Shown here: piece by piece, positions 11,301-22,408 of the stretch | How the letters are laid out: each line of letters starts with the position of its first letter | Numbering within the stretch: position 1 is the stretch's first letter | Origin: Gremmenia infestans | Taxonomy: Eukaryota; Ascomycota; Leotiomycetes; Helotiales; Hamatocanthoscyphaceae | DNA: 64,000 bases | Assembly (NCBI GenBank): GCA_032629725.1 | Contig: JAFEVB010000019.1 | Coordinates: 186,001-250,000 of the forward strand | Direction of reading: 5' to 3' | Notes under the pieces: model-generated | What the model was told of the DNA's origin: nothing | Database searches by the model: none | The model's input: only the letters and a program-made list of their open reading frames with translations | Program-made: the position numbers and the translations under genes

Positions 11301-12462
11301 AGTCCAAGAAGATCAAAACACTCCTCACAATCAACTCGATGCTGTTCATGCGCCACAGCATCACTTTAACGATTCTTGGAAACCTGCACCAGGACACAAT
11401 GGACCATCGCAGGCCCCCCGTGGCTCCAGATTCTTCCCTGTTCAAGATGTCCGCCTCGAGGAGCAAAACATGTCATTTGACAGACCTGGGTCGCCATCTC
11501 CGCCTCCACCTACTATGCCTGGCCACCCGGTGTATGATGGCGATAGTTCACACCCCCATGTCTCCCTTCCTAGACCCCAGAAGCCTGACGTCGTTGTTAA
11601 ACTACCTCCACCAGCTCTCGCTCCAATCGGCCCACCAAAGCCAGTATCTTTTGCTGCAGCCGTCAGTGCTCCTGCTGCACCAGCAACAAATCACGCCTCC
11701 GGCCTAGCAGCGCAACATAATTATACTAACCGACCAGTATCTTCTCATCAGGATGCTCGGCGTCTGCCAGATTCCTCTTCTGGAGGCTGGCAAGATCGGA
11801 TCAACACATTGATTGGCCGCAAACCTGATCCTCCGAAATTGCACGCCTTTGCGGTTGATTCTTCGAGCAAAAACGCTCTTGAACTTCCTCAATCACAGCT
11901 AGCTGCAACGGTGTCTCTGCCATCTTTGTCTTCTGGAATATTAGCTCTCAACGATGACCCAATTACATCTAAGCCAGCAGCTGAGGAATGCTTCGAAGAA
12001 CAAGAAATGGGTTCACTTCCTGTCATTAAGGTTCCCGTTTCAGCACCCGCAGCAGCATGGATGCTTGCTCCTCAACAGCCGAAATCTCTTCCTAAGAAGT
12101 TTCTTGCTTCGCAAGTTACCAGCGCGGAACCTATAGTTTTCTTGGAAACTGCCATGAACAATCGTACCACCATAAACGTCAAAATGACGGCAGATGATGA
12201 AGCGAAGATTGTCAGCTTTACGCGTCAGAGAAGCAACCCAAGACGAGGAGGCGCCCGGGGAGGGGTTTCACGAAACTCTCCATCAACCCATCCACGGGGC
12301 GGGCGAGGAAGAGACTCATCAAGGGGCTTCCAGTCGTCGAACCCAGAGAACGGACCCACCACGTCTAGTCCAAAGTCTTTCAATCGCGGTGGTCATAGGG
12401 GTAGCCGAGGCTCCAGACCGAGTTGGGACACACATATTGTTCCTACACCGGTCCACACTTGA
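8398..12462 (+). CDS. large low-complexity RGG/proline-rich protein, function unknown
   Basis: Two exons, 8398-9025 and 9077-12462, give 1337 aa (an ATG at 8395 adds one Met). I do not recognise a named family. Seen in order: a Ser/Thr/Ala-rich N-terminus; an ordered-looking acidic segment (about residues 217-275) with FTDEELKQRYGIHL, a run of six Asp, and DWAPETIEWTDGTKI; Gly/Arg/Ser and Gln-rich disorder; a charged helical block rich in Lys/Glu/Arg (about 602-645); many Pro-Ile-Gly-Pro-Pro repeats; and a C-terminal RGG region (about 1259-1325; RGGARGG, RGGRGRD, RGGHRGSRG). RGG tails and Gln/Pro disorder suggest an RNA-associated cytoplasmic protein, which is an inference. An in-frame 54-nt segment at 8461-8514 could be an intron. 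Confidence 0.85.
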
Positions 12463-13367
12463 TTGGTATTTCATGGGAGATCTAGTGCGGAGCGACGAAC
12501 GTTACGCTTTGTTTCGAAGGCAACTTGGACCTTCTATAATCATGGGCGATATCGCGAGGAGAAAATCACAGTACGCTTTCTTCTGAAGGCAACTCGAATC
12601 TTCTCCTGTAATGATGGGCGAGTTTTCTTTTCTACGCGTACACCACTTCCCATACCTACCTACACTTGTAACTGAATTGAATGAGCGGATGTTTGTCTTG
12701 TCGGCTATTATGCAATTGGCATATGGCGTGTATATTGTGCCGGAAGCTTTGACTGGACGACGGCTTTTGACATGAACTAGGGCTCGTTTGCGGAGCAGAC
12801 GTTGACATGGTTGGTCATATTTGTGACGGAAAGCTAGACCCTTAATGATCCAGCTCGGATAGAATACTTCATTGCAAATCTTTGCTCTCTAGTTGTGACC
12901 TTCGGGGGTCTGATACGGCACAGCGGCTAGCTACTGAATAAAATACTTCAAAAACCGCAGTAGGCTTTCATGATTGTGAAATGATGGGGATAGCTTAGTA
13001 TCGTTGTGAAGCTAACATGTCGCATATATTGCTTGCTTGCTTGATAGTTCGTTGACTTTAATTGGCATAGAGTTCATGCTGTGTCACCTTTATTAGTTTC
13101 AGTCACGATTGACGAAATATAACAAAGTATGTATGGTATGGTAATGTTGGCTTACCGTTGCGATGTAGTCTACAGCAAACGATTGGTGCTACAGTACTGG
13201 TGGTACATCAGTCGTCATAAATATCTCGATGGCAAAGTTTCATCATCCTTCACCAATCACAACACATTCCTTCGTTCACTTCAATGCTACACTCAAAATC
13301 CATTCTATCAAGTCGTAGAAAAATCCTAAAATTCTTCCAAATACCATTTCCACGCTCTTACTCCAAA
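12463..13367. other. spacer with a local tandem duplication
   Basis: No gene is seen. The first 160 bp, presumably the 3' UTR of the preceding gene, hold an imperfect direct repeat listed separately. A TACAGTAC motif occurs at 13190-13197. An ATG at 13284 is in frame with the downstream aminotransferase and could extend it by 28 residues. Confidence 0.5.
12503..12620 (+). repeat. imperfect 69-nt-period direct repeat in a 3' UTR
   Basis: A segment starting at 12503 (TACGCTTTGTTTCGAAGGCA...) recurs at 12572 (TACGCTTTCTTCTGAAGGCA...). Both copies continue to an ATGGGCGA end after about 47-49 nt, with several substitutions between them. It lies just after the stop codon of the RGG-rich protein. 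Confidence 0.7.
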
Positions 13368-14941
13368 ATGGGCGATTTCATTGATCCCCACTCGCGTGAC
13401 AAGAAACCCCTCAACCTCCTCCGCGGCTGGCCGCACCCATCACTCCTCCCGACGCCCGCCATCGCCAGCGCCGCGCAAACGGTTCTCTCGGACCCGTCCA
13501 TCTCAATCCCCGGGCTCCTCTACGGACCGGATCCCGGGTACCAGCCTCTGCGGGAGGAAATCGCCAGATGGCTGAGTGGCTTCTACGGCGGGCAGGCGGA
13601 CGCAGAGCGCATATGTGTCACGGGGGGCGCGAGCCAGAACCTGGCGTGCGTGTTGCAGGTGTATTCCGATCCGCTGTTCACGAGGGTATGGATGGTTGCG
13701 CCGAGTTATTTTTTGGCTTGTCGGATTTTCGACGATGCGGGGTTGGTTACGGGGGCTGTGGGGGAGGGGGTCGAGGGGGTGGATTTGGAAGGCTTGGAGG
13801 CGAGGTTGAGGGATGCGGAGAGGGATGAGGGGGTTAGGGTATGTGAGGGTTTTCCCTTGTTCTACTTCTCCTTCTGTCGGCTTGTATGGGGAGAGGCTTC
13901 TGTTGGGAATATCGTTCCCACGTGATACTTCTCCTGAAGTACCTATTGATGCATTAGAGACAAAAGTCATCTGTCTGCCCTCAAGGAGTATCTGAGGTCT
14001 ATTCTGGCTTTCCATGAACGATTTGCTAATCGGCGTTGTAGAAAATCAAGCTCGCCAAACCCTGGTCTAAGATCTATCGACATATCATCTACTGCGTGCC
14101 AACCTTCTCAAACCCTTCAGGCAAGACCATGTCGCTATCATGCCGACAAAAGCTCGTCAAACTGGCCCGCAAATACGATGCCCTAATCATCACAGACGAC
14201 GTCTACGATTTCCTCCTGTGGCCCACATCTTCAAGCTCCTCAACATCATCAGCCACTGCCCTCATGCCCCGTCTAGTTGACGTAGACCGCACCATGGAGC
14301 CCGTACCCAGCCCAGACAGTTTCGGAAACGCCATGTCCAACGGCTCGTTCTCGAAAATCGCAGGCCCGGGCCTACGTACGGGCTGGGCGGATGCCACGCC
14401 AACATTTACGTATGGTTTGTCACAGTGTGGATCATCTCGCTCAGGAGGAGCGCCGAGTCAGTTGACAGCTACCATGGTGTGCGAGCTATTGAAGTCCGGG
14501 GACGTGGGAAAGCATATTTCGCAGGTTTTGATCCCAGCTTACAAGAAGCGGTATGAGATTATGATGGCAGCGATACAGCACTTCCTGATCCCCGTCGGCG
14601 TCACAGTTGGCGAAGTGAGTTTCGGGGAGAAGGAGATATTCGGCGGGTTCTTTATCTGGATCGAGCTGCCGAAAAGCATGAGCGCTGAAGAGGTCTGTTC
14701 GACAGCCAAGGAGCGCGAGAATCTAATCGTGGCTCCGGGCCGCCTCTTCGAGGTCTCGGGTGATCCTAGTGTCAGGTTTGAGACTTCCCTCAGGCTGTGC
14801 TTTGCATGGGAGGAAGTGGAAGATTTGGAAGAGGGGATCAAGAGGTTGGGAAAGGTTATCAGGGACGTGGGAGAAGGGAAGTCGATAGCTTCGAGGCATG
14901 CTGGGAAGGAAATCAAGAATGACTTGGGGGAGTTTAGGTAA
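13368..14941 (+). CDS. PLP-dependent class I/II aminotransferase
   Basis: Two exons, 13368-13838 and 14042-14941, encode 456 aa. The enzyme belongs to fold-type I aminotransferases, resembling fungal 2-aminoadipate or aromatic aminotransferase-like proteins; the exact substrate cannot be read from sequence. Visible signatures: LLYGPDPGYQPLREEIARWL, GGASQNL at the cofactor phosphate site, VPTFSNPSGKTMS, the aspartate in ITDDVYDFL, the cofactor lysine in GSFSK (Lys262), and PGLRTGW. The 203-nt intron is longer than most in this window (donor GTATGT at 13839, acceptor TAG at 14041). The start at 13368 has a favourable context (A at -3, G at +4). An upstream in-frame ATG at 13284 would add a basic, mitochondrial-like leader. 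Confidence 0.88.
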
Positions 14942-16384
14942 TCTTTGCTTGGGTGCTTGGGACAATCAAATTGGAAATCCAATTGTAGTTGTGGTGCACA
15001 TTAGCATCTGGGGGGCTTGCGGGATGGTTTCAAAAAGTCCTGATTCTCTAGGCCGTCTGTAGCTAATCTTCATTTTACTGGCGCTAACTAAAACTTGAAC
15101 TTTTTGCTGGCTGGCTGGCTGGGTATGTTAAAAAGTTTAAAGTAATTATATCTATAATTTCCAAGAACTCAGGTTCATCCACCCCAACATGCCATGCCAT
15201 GCCATGCCATCCACCCCCGCCAACCAATCTTTTCTCCTCTCCTCTACTCTCCCCCAACCCACTACGAGCATACTTTATTCCCCATTCCCAACTCCCAAAT
15301 ATACCTAATATCATCCTACCCAACCTAACCAACCTAACCAACCTAACCAACCAAACCAACCTCTACACTGCAGTCTCTAAAGTATCTTACCTATCAGCCA
15401 ACGAATCCTTATATACCTAGCAGTATTAGAGATAAATAAACCTAAGCAAGCAGGCTATATGTATGTATGAATGTATGAATGAATGAATGGACCGTCAAAA
15501 ATAAAAGGAGGCATGCATGCATGCACTTTCTAGTAGGTGGGTGGGTGGGTGGTAGGTAGGATTTTATATCACGGGTTGTTGTAGTGATTGCATTATCGAC
15601 AGGGCAGTATAAAAGAGATGGATTTCGCAATGATACTTTCTATACAAAAGTCGAAATATAGATATGATGATATGATATGATGATGGTTGTTCATATACCT
15701 GTATTCAGTAATCTTGGCGGCGGCACAGATTTCACATTTCCAAAAGTCGGCGTGAGTAAGAGAGAGATATATTTACAAGTTTGTATGCATTCTATAGTCA
15801 TTCCTATTTATAAGCCTCCCTATGTATGCGTTAAGCGTCGTCCTGTGTCCACTGATTATCCTACTATCAACTCAACTCAACTCGGCTCAACTCAACCATC
15901 AAAAGCCTCTCCTCTCTCCTTAAAACGATATATCGCATCAAAAATCCACCAACACCCTCTATGCCTGCCTCCACCTTCGTCAAACATTTAGTACAAGAAA
16001 TTGGGTATATGAAAGGAAAGGAATAATTTGTGTACTGCTGCAATTATGCAAGCAGAGTGGAAGGACAGGCTGTCGTCAAATTATCAGAACTGACTCCCAG
16101 ACAGCTCGGGTCGTAATGTTCGGTGGTGTATTGAAGGCAATAAAATGATATGCGAATCATGGGTCTAGAACGTAAGAGGCATGAATCTGGAAAAGGAAAC
16201 GAGAAGAGTCGAAATCTATGTAGAACGTGCTGCGTCGCTAAGAAAGTTGGCTGGACCTCGCCAAGGGCGCAAGTAAAGCGTATAATTCTTCATGTCGAAT
16301 GAGAAATGCAAATGGCCGTAACTCCAATACCGAAAGTAACACCATCATAAGCCATGGAATATGAAACGTGTCAGAAGTAAGCAA
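14942..16384. other. convergent spacer rich in simple repeats
   Basis: About 1.44 kb between two converging genes with no credible coding region. It holds simple repeats: (CATGC)n at 15188-15211, CCTAACCAA-type repeats at about 15321-15361, GTATGTATGAATG-type repeats at about 15459-15490, and GGGT/GGTA repeats near 15536-15560. It probably contains both 3' UTRs. Confidence 0.5.
15188..15361. repeat. cluster of short microsatellites
   Basis: Two microsatellites sit close together: about five copies of CATGC at 15188-15211, and repeats of CCTAACCAA/CCAAACCAA at about 15321-15361. They are short, local and probably neutral slippage products. Confidence 0.75.
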
Positions 16385-18294
16385 TCATGCTTGAGGCAAA
16401 CTGGAACCAGTTTCAGTCGAGCCATCGCCCTCGATAGTCTTCCTCCAGTGGTCTGGCATGCATACGCATACAAGTGGAAATGCCTTGATTTCACCACTGA
16501 CAGCTGGCGATTCGTCTCTTCGACCAGATGTGTTCGAGACTCCGCTGTCCCGCTGAACATTTCTTTTAGCATCCCAGTCTTCCGCGCGCTCGTCAGTTAA
16601 AACTCCGGTTGCCCAACCATCATCCCAGATACCCACTACTTTGAGCATGTCACCACGCTCTAAAGCGAACTCGTCACCCGCTCGAGGTTGGTAGGCCCAG
16701 AGTGTGGCAACTTTGTCTCCCGGGTGGATCTCCTCAGATGAATAGTAGTCTTTAAAGAAGGGTAACTGTTCGGATTGCTGGCTAGCGGCTGCTTGTGGTG
16801 ATGACAAATCACCACCACTTCCTGAATTGGGTGATTGCGGGTCGTCGAATCCAAGAGCTGAATTACTCGAAAGAGACCCTGCACGCCGCTGTGCTGTTGG
16901 AGGAGGTCGTAGAATGCCGCGTTGATTAATCGACTCTGGACTATATTCATCCGAAGACGACTGGTCATGTTTTCGGGTACGTCCAGCTGCATATCCGCCC
17001 ATTGCACCAGCAGCGGCGGCATTCCTGGCAGCACTGCCTTCATTTCGAGGAGGCGAGTCACCTGAGTGACCCTCTAGAGCCGACATTCGCGCAATTCGTC
17101 CTCCTGGAAGTACTTCGTAGCCTTCGGGGGTTGTTGTCGGGCCCACTCCGTTGTATGCCATGCTGCTTTGACCTTTCCTGGCAGGCGATGGTTGGTTGAA
17201 AACACTTCCATTCTGGCTTCCACGTCTGCGACGCAAGCAGAGTAACAGAAGAACAACCAATGCGCCAATGAGCGCGGCCCCAACAATAGACCCCACAACA
17301 ATACCAGCAATAGCACCTCCAGACAGACCCTTCTTCGAAACAGATGCAGCGGCCGTACCTGAAGCTGACGCGGAAGTTGAAGAAGTGGGGGAGGCAGTGG
17401 GAGAAGACGTGGCAAATGTCATGAAAGCAGTAATCGTTGGCAGCACAACTCCGGCACACCTTTTTTCGGCATTGGAATTGTAACAGCACGTGTCTGTACT
17501 GTTCTGTCCTCCCGCACCACAATATTGACATAAGCCAACCGTACTGTTCCCGAAGCCACAGTTCTGATCCTCGTTTACAGCTCCGTCTATGCAGGTACCG
17601 CTCAAAGAGTTGGCTGGCAGTGCGCAGTTTGTAAAATCAGCTCTAATTTGAGAATCCGAGTTGCTGTTTGGGTTTGAGCAGAGCGCGCTGTTGGCAATGA
17701 TCATAGCCTCGCTCTCAGCTTGGTCGGCCTGGTAGATATAAGCAAGAGATCATATAGCTATATACTAGGGCACTTACACATGTAGCAGCGCATACTGGCC
17801 GCGAATCTGCCGTTGATAGTGCACATGGTGTCTTGGAATTTTGAATTATTGAATTACAGATTACGGTGGTTGTGAAGCGTGCATAAAGGTTTGTGGTGTT
17901 GGTCAAATCGAGGTTTCCACAGCCAAGAAGTGTTTGGTACCTGCATATTTTGTTAGGAATGCTGCGGCACTGTGGGACTAGAGATTAAAGACATACTTCT
18001 GTTGCACGTAGCTTGTAGAAACATACGAGCGCAATTGTTCGTCAAACGTCGCAGTGCTCGAAACGTATTGCAGAAAGGGACTAAAAGCTTTGCGTCAGTA
18101 CGTAATCGTCTCCATCTCAAGAAAAAGTCGTGAGGGACGTACAATAGGCCGACCAGAGTGCTATCGGTAGATATCGACGAAGAGCTGAAGCCTGGACATT
18201 GGGTCGACCCGGTGAGCGATATGCAGTTCTCGGCCATCGCAGCTGGTACAGTCGCGAGAATTGACAAGAGAGCTGTCCTAGTGTTCAGACGCAT
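16385..18294 (-). CDS. single-pass membrane protein with cytoplasmic SH3 domain
   Basis: Four exons on the minus strand, 18294-18143, 18080-17997, 17940-17778 and 17728-16385, give 580 aa. A signal peptide (MRLNTRTALLSILATVPAAMAE) leads a Cys- and Asn-rich extracellular region. A Ser/Thr-rich stalk follows, then one transmembrane helix (about residues 272-298), a basic stop-transfer sequence, a disordered tail, and an SH3 domain (about 471-525; ALYDY-like LWAYQPRAGDEFALERGD, then WDDGWATG). This layout matches fungal FUS1-like SH3 proteins, proposed to organise cortical signalling or cell fusion; that role is inferred. The start was chosen for its signal peptide; frames extend upstream to 18471 but would bury it. 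Confidence 0.88.
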
Positions 18295-18805
18295 TGATCG
18301 TTGTTTTCGTTTGCCCAGATCGTATCCATCTCCCCCATTCTGCGTTCTCGATGCCATTGTTGGACCTGGCGTGGGGGCTGACAGGTCTACTGTATTGTCG
18401 ATGCTGGCATTGTTGGACGGCAATGTCTGCACTTTGTTTTCGTGGCCACTTTGCAGGTATTCCTCCCTCATGTTTCGTTTTGGGCGTCCGGCTTCACCTC
18501 ATCTACGCGCGCCTCGATCGGTCTTCGAGGCGGTGGATCTTCTCTTCTCTTCGGTTGGCGCTGGCGTAAATAAAATGGCGTCCTTTGATGAATGGCGTCT
18601 CCTTACTTCACTTGACTAACCAAAAAAGGCCCCGAGGTACCAGTGTACCTACGAAGGCGAAACGAAGTGAAAATGCAAACGAGTGACTTTGAGAATTGGG
18701 AATCTGAAGGAGCGTTGGCCGTGGAGAAGGGGAGAGGAGAGAAAGCGGGAGGCTGGCAGGGGAGGGGAGGGAGGCACGGCTCGGCGGATTTGTTCGCTTC
18801 GGAGA

Positions 18806-18836
<31 letters not shown>

Positions 18837-21800
18837 CCTGAGGGTAATTTGGCAGCGAAAAGGGAAAGCGCAGGTGGCCGGTGCGCAGTCTTGAAGGTGT
18901 TTTACAGTACAAGGTTGGATGGAGTACAGTAGCCTGAGTCCTGACAAGGACTTGGCTGTTGCGTAGAATTGAATTAAATTAAAAGATCAAGGACGTTTCG
19001 GAGACTGGAGCTGGAGCTTGGAGGAGGTTTTACGGTAGATTGGTAGATGCGTTCAATCAATCGTCTTACCCGCATCTGTTCTTGATACCATACAGTACTG
19101 TACCTGCGTAGACACTCACACTCTTTCAAAAGTCGCTACACCTCTCCGAGCTGAATGATAGGACGTTTTCCAGCAATCTGAGTGGCTTCACGGCGTCGCT
19201 ACAACGTGATGTTGGCAGCCATGCTCTTCCTCGTTGGGTCTAGCAGAACGTGTGGGAAATGAGGGTCGGCCTAGTCTTGCGAAGTTGTGCTCAAACCAGC
19301 AAGACTGCAGCAAAACCATCTATATCTGGTTACTAGTAAAAGCTTCGAGCAAGCTATTACAGTACATATACGAATTACATAACATTTATAGATAGCAGCA
19401 AACAAATCACTCCTTACTAGCCAATGATACCCGCATCAAACGTTGAATATCATGTTTTGTACAAGCTGCCTGCTTGTACCTTACCTTACCTTTGTTAGGT
19501 CTGTGCTATGAGATAGCGTTCCCGTCCCGAGCCCGAGCACCACTGGCTGTATCTTGAACAAACAAACAAATACTTCGTAGAAAAAGCATCTTCTGTCATT
19601 TGAATCGTATATTTTCTTCTTTCCCATCTCTCAAATAGCTGATAGATCACACTTCATATTCCTAGGTTCAAAAGCCACATGCTCCATTCTATTGCAGATG
19701 AAAAAGCTCTGTCTTCTTATCCGGATTTGATTTCACTATCACAGGGCTCCATTTGGAAAAGAGAAACCAGAGTCCTACGAGTCTGGATCTTACAATGTAC
19801 AAAGTACAGTCTCTCATAGCATGCATGCACCATCATTGCTAAGCCCTTATATTCTTTCTCGTGTTGAATGGCACTACAGTACAACGACATCACACGGAGA
19901 AAGAAAACCGAGAAAAACACGAAAGCGAAGACGAAGCTTTCCTTTTGTATGCGGCATTTGCGCTCGCTCAGAATACCTTCCTTCACTTCTGCAAGAGGAG
20001 TGTAGTGTCGTTCGTAGACAAACAAGACAAGGGTTCTTCGGAAATGAGATGAGATGAGTGAGCGGATGACAAGGGGTAAATAATACCCGGCAAGCTGGGG
20101 CTGGGTTGATAACAGACCCGATTATGGTTTGATCGGCATCGGCTCCACTCCTGGGACCTGGGCATGGCATTGCATGGATCTTTGTTCGATCGGAAAATGC
20201 AACGCCTTTTTAGGGGGATGGGGAGGGGGATTCTGACACGATGAAGGGATTCAGAGCAGATTGATGTTCAGCAGTAAAAGGAAACGAAACAAAAGATGCT
20301 TCTCTGATACGAAGTAGCTTTGAAAACCATTCAAGCCATCGGCGGATTGCTTGAAGACCTGCCGCCGAGACCAGTGGTCGATGAAGAGAAGACACCGTTT
20401 TGCGATTCTCTCCTCTCCTCTCTTGAACGAGGAAACTCCTTCGACTTGATATGTTGCGTCGATCGGATCCTACAGTATCTAGTATTCTCACAAAAGCTGC
20501 GACCGGGTGTCCAAATTCTACCTCTCCTTGCGGTTCAGAGCTCGCGTGCAAGTTTGACGCGTCTTGCGATCAGCGAGGCTACAGTACGAGGCAAGGCTAT
20601 CATATCAACCTAATTTCAATGTCTCAGCACTAGCAAGTCATTATCAAAATTTACATCTGATATCAGACTTTCAGTCTAAAAGTCTCAGAGAACACGCACG
20701 ATACTCGTATGAAACACCCGTTGTCGCCGTTCCAGAACTTCAATTCTCTATGCTCTCTCGCGAGCGAGAAAGTTTGCTAATCCATTCGTATCATCTCCCT
20801 TTTGCTATATCGTACTATACATGTTTATTATCACACTTGTCACTTGCCACAAATTCCCGAGAACTTTTTATTCGAATCCCGCTTTCTTGCAAACCAGACT
20901 CAAGCAGTGCTGATACCCCGCACTCATAGTCTGTCGCATCATAGGACGTGTTTGTGTACAGTCTACAGACTGCGAGCTGTTTCAGTGGACAAAAGGTTAC
21001 TAGATGCCTCGACTGAGAATTTCGCTTCAACGTCTCGTTTACGTTTACTCGGCATATTGATTTTCTTTTTAGCTTGTATGAGTGCAAGATACGAAGATTC
21101 GTAATGCCGTGCCATGTTATGGTCCACGTCCTCGTTTCTACAGATAGAGCCTTAATAGCAGCATTTTAATTTAAAGACTGGAAAGCTTCACAATGCTCAA
21201 CTCCCCTCCCCGTCAAGAACCAAAAGTAGAAAGGATGGAATTCGCGACATAGTGTTTAAAGACGGTGAAAATTCACCTTCACGGTCGTCTGTCTATGCGA
21301 GGCAAGGAGGAGGAGAGCTAGAGTGATTTCTAGGCATTATGCTACCTCTACAGCGTAGACGTTCTTTCCATTCCCGAGCCACCGGGCCATGTGACACTAC
21401 ACTTTGCGAAATGGGAATCTTCCTTCCAAAACACAGAGGCCTGCCTAGTTATGGTATGTCGATACTGGCCAGGGAGAGGTACGCATGCAATAGATGAGCG
21501 TACGTATCTATACCTATGCGTTACAGTACCGTGTACGAAGTTTGAAGAGACGCAGGTTCGGACTAAACTTGATATGTTGCGTTGGTGAAGTAGGTGTGGT
21601 TTAGATAAAGGATCCCGGAGGTGTAGGCTTGCCTAGGTATGAGCTAATGTATGTTCGTTTTGGAGATAGTTATAATGTCTTGTTCGCTGTGAGACGTTGA
21701 GCTGACCCTTCCAAGTTCGGATATAACCCGAGGAGTGCTTGATAATGCTGATATGCAAATAAGTAGGAGAAAGAGCAGAGTTGAGTATTTACGCCTACTC

Positions 21801-22408
21801 AGTCGTAGGTAGACGATTGATAGATATACCAAGTACGCATCGCTTAGTGGACGGGACCATTCAATTGGACGATTATGACTAAATCCGACTCGTCTTTGAA
21901 GCTTGTTCATTAGCAAGCATGGAGTTACAGCTTGCATCAGCTCAGATTTATCATCTTGGCCGTGTTCTGCCTGATACTTAAGACTCGGATGTGGGGTGGG
22001 CTTCTTAAATCCGACGCACTGACCAGTCCGCATCGGCTTGGCTTGGCACCGGCGCTCCTCAAAACTCAATACATCAACCTACTGTACCTGGTGGGCTACC
22101 TTAGATATTGAAAAAAACTCGGAGTTCCATGTGGAGTGGTGGGGTGACTTCCTTACCTTATGTCCACACCTACCTAATCTAATGCAAGAACCTGGAGCTA
22201 AGAACGGATATGGGGTTTAGGTCTATCGAGATGGCAATGCAATGCTATCATCATGAGATCATACTTTGGCCCTTGGGAGGTGCAGTATAAGTACTGCGGT
22301 AGGTCCGGGTCAATAAACTCCAATTCTTGTTCATTCCTCACGTGCAGACTCAATACTTCAACATAACCCTACATTCCTGCTCCATCTCAACTCCATCTAA
22401 TCTTCACT
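18295..22408. other. 4.1-kb gene-free region with recurrent TACAGTAC motifs
   Basis: This is the longest spacer in the window. It separates divergent genes (the SH3 protein on minus, an aldo-keto reductase on plus). I found no ORF with codon bias, splice context or recognisable motifs. It carries a GA-rich tract at 18801-18836 and at least ten copies of TACAGTA or its complement: 18903, 18925, 19091 (12-bp palindrome TACAGTACTGTA), 19358, 19875, 20471, 20580, 21522 and 22080. A TATAA element at 22286-22290 lies 119 bp upstream of the reductase ATG. It may hold long 5' leaders, regulatory DNA or an unrecognised noncoding RNA. Confidence 0.55.
18801..18836. repeat. (GA)n microsatellite
   Basis: GA dinucleotide tract with one interruption (GACAGAG), within a purine-rich strand of about 120 bp upstream of the SH3-protein gene. 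Confidence 0.85.

Noticed and set aside
15084..15420. Small ORFs in the microsatellite cluster
   Set aside because: Their amino acids (LVRLVRL, NLTNLTN) are simply translations of CCTAACCAA-like repeats.
18603..18947. Small minus-strand protein rich in Ser/Leu
   Set aside because: The frame is carried by the (GA)n tract; no conserved features and no plausible start context.
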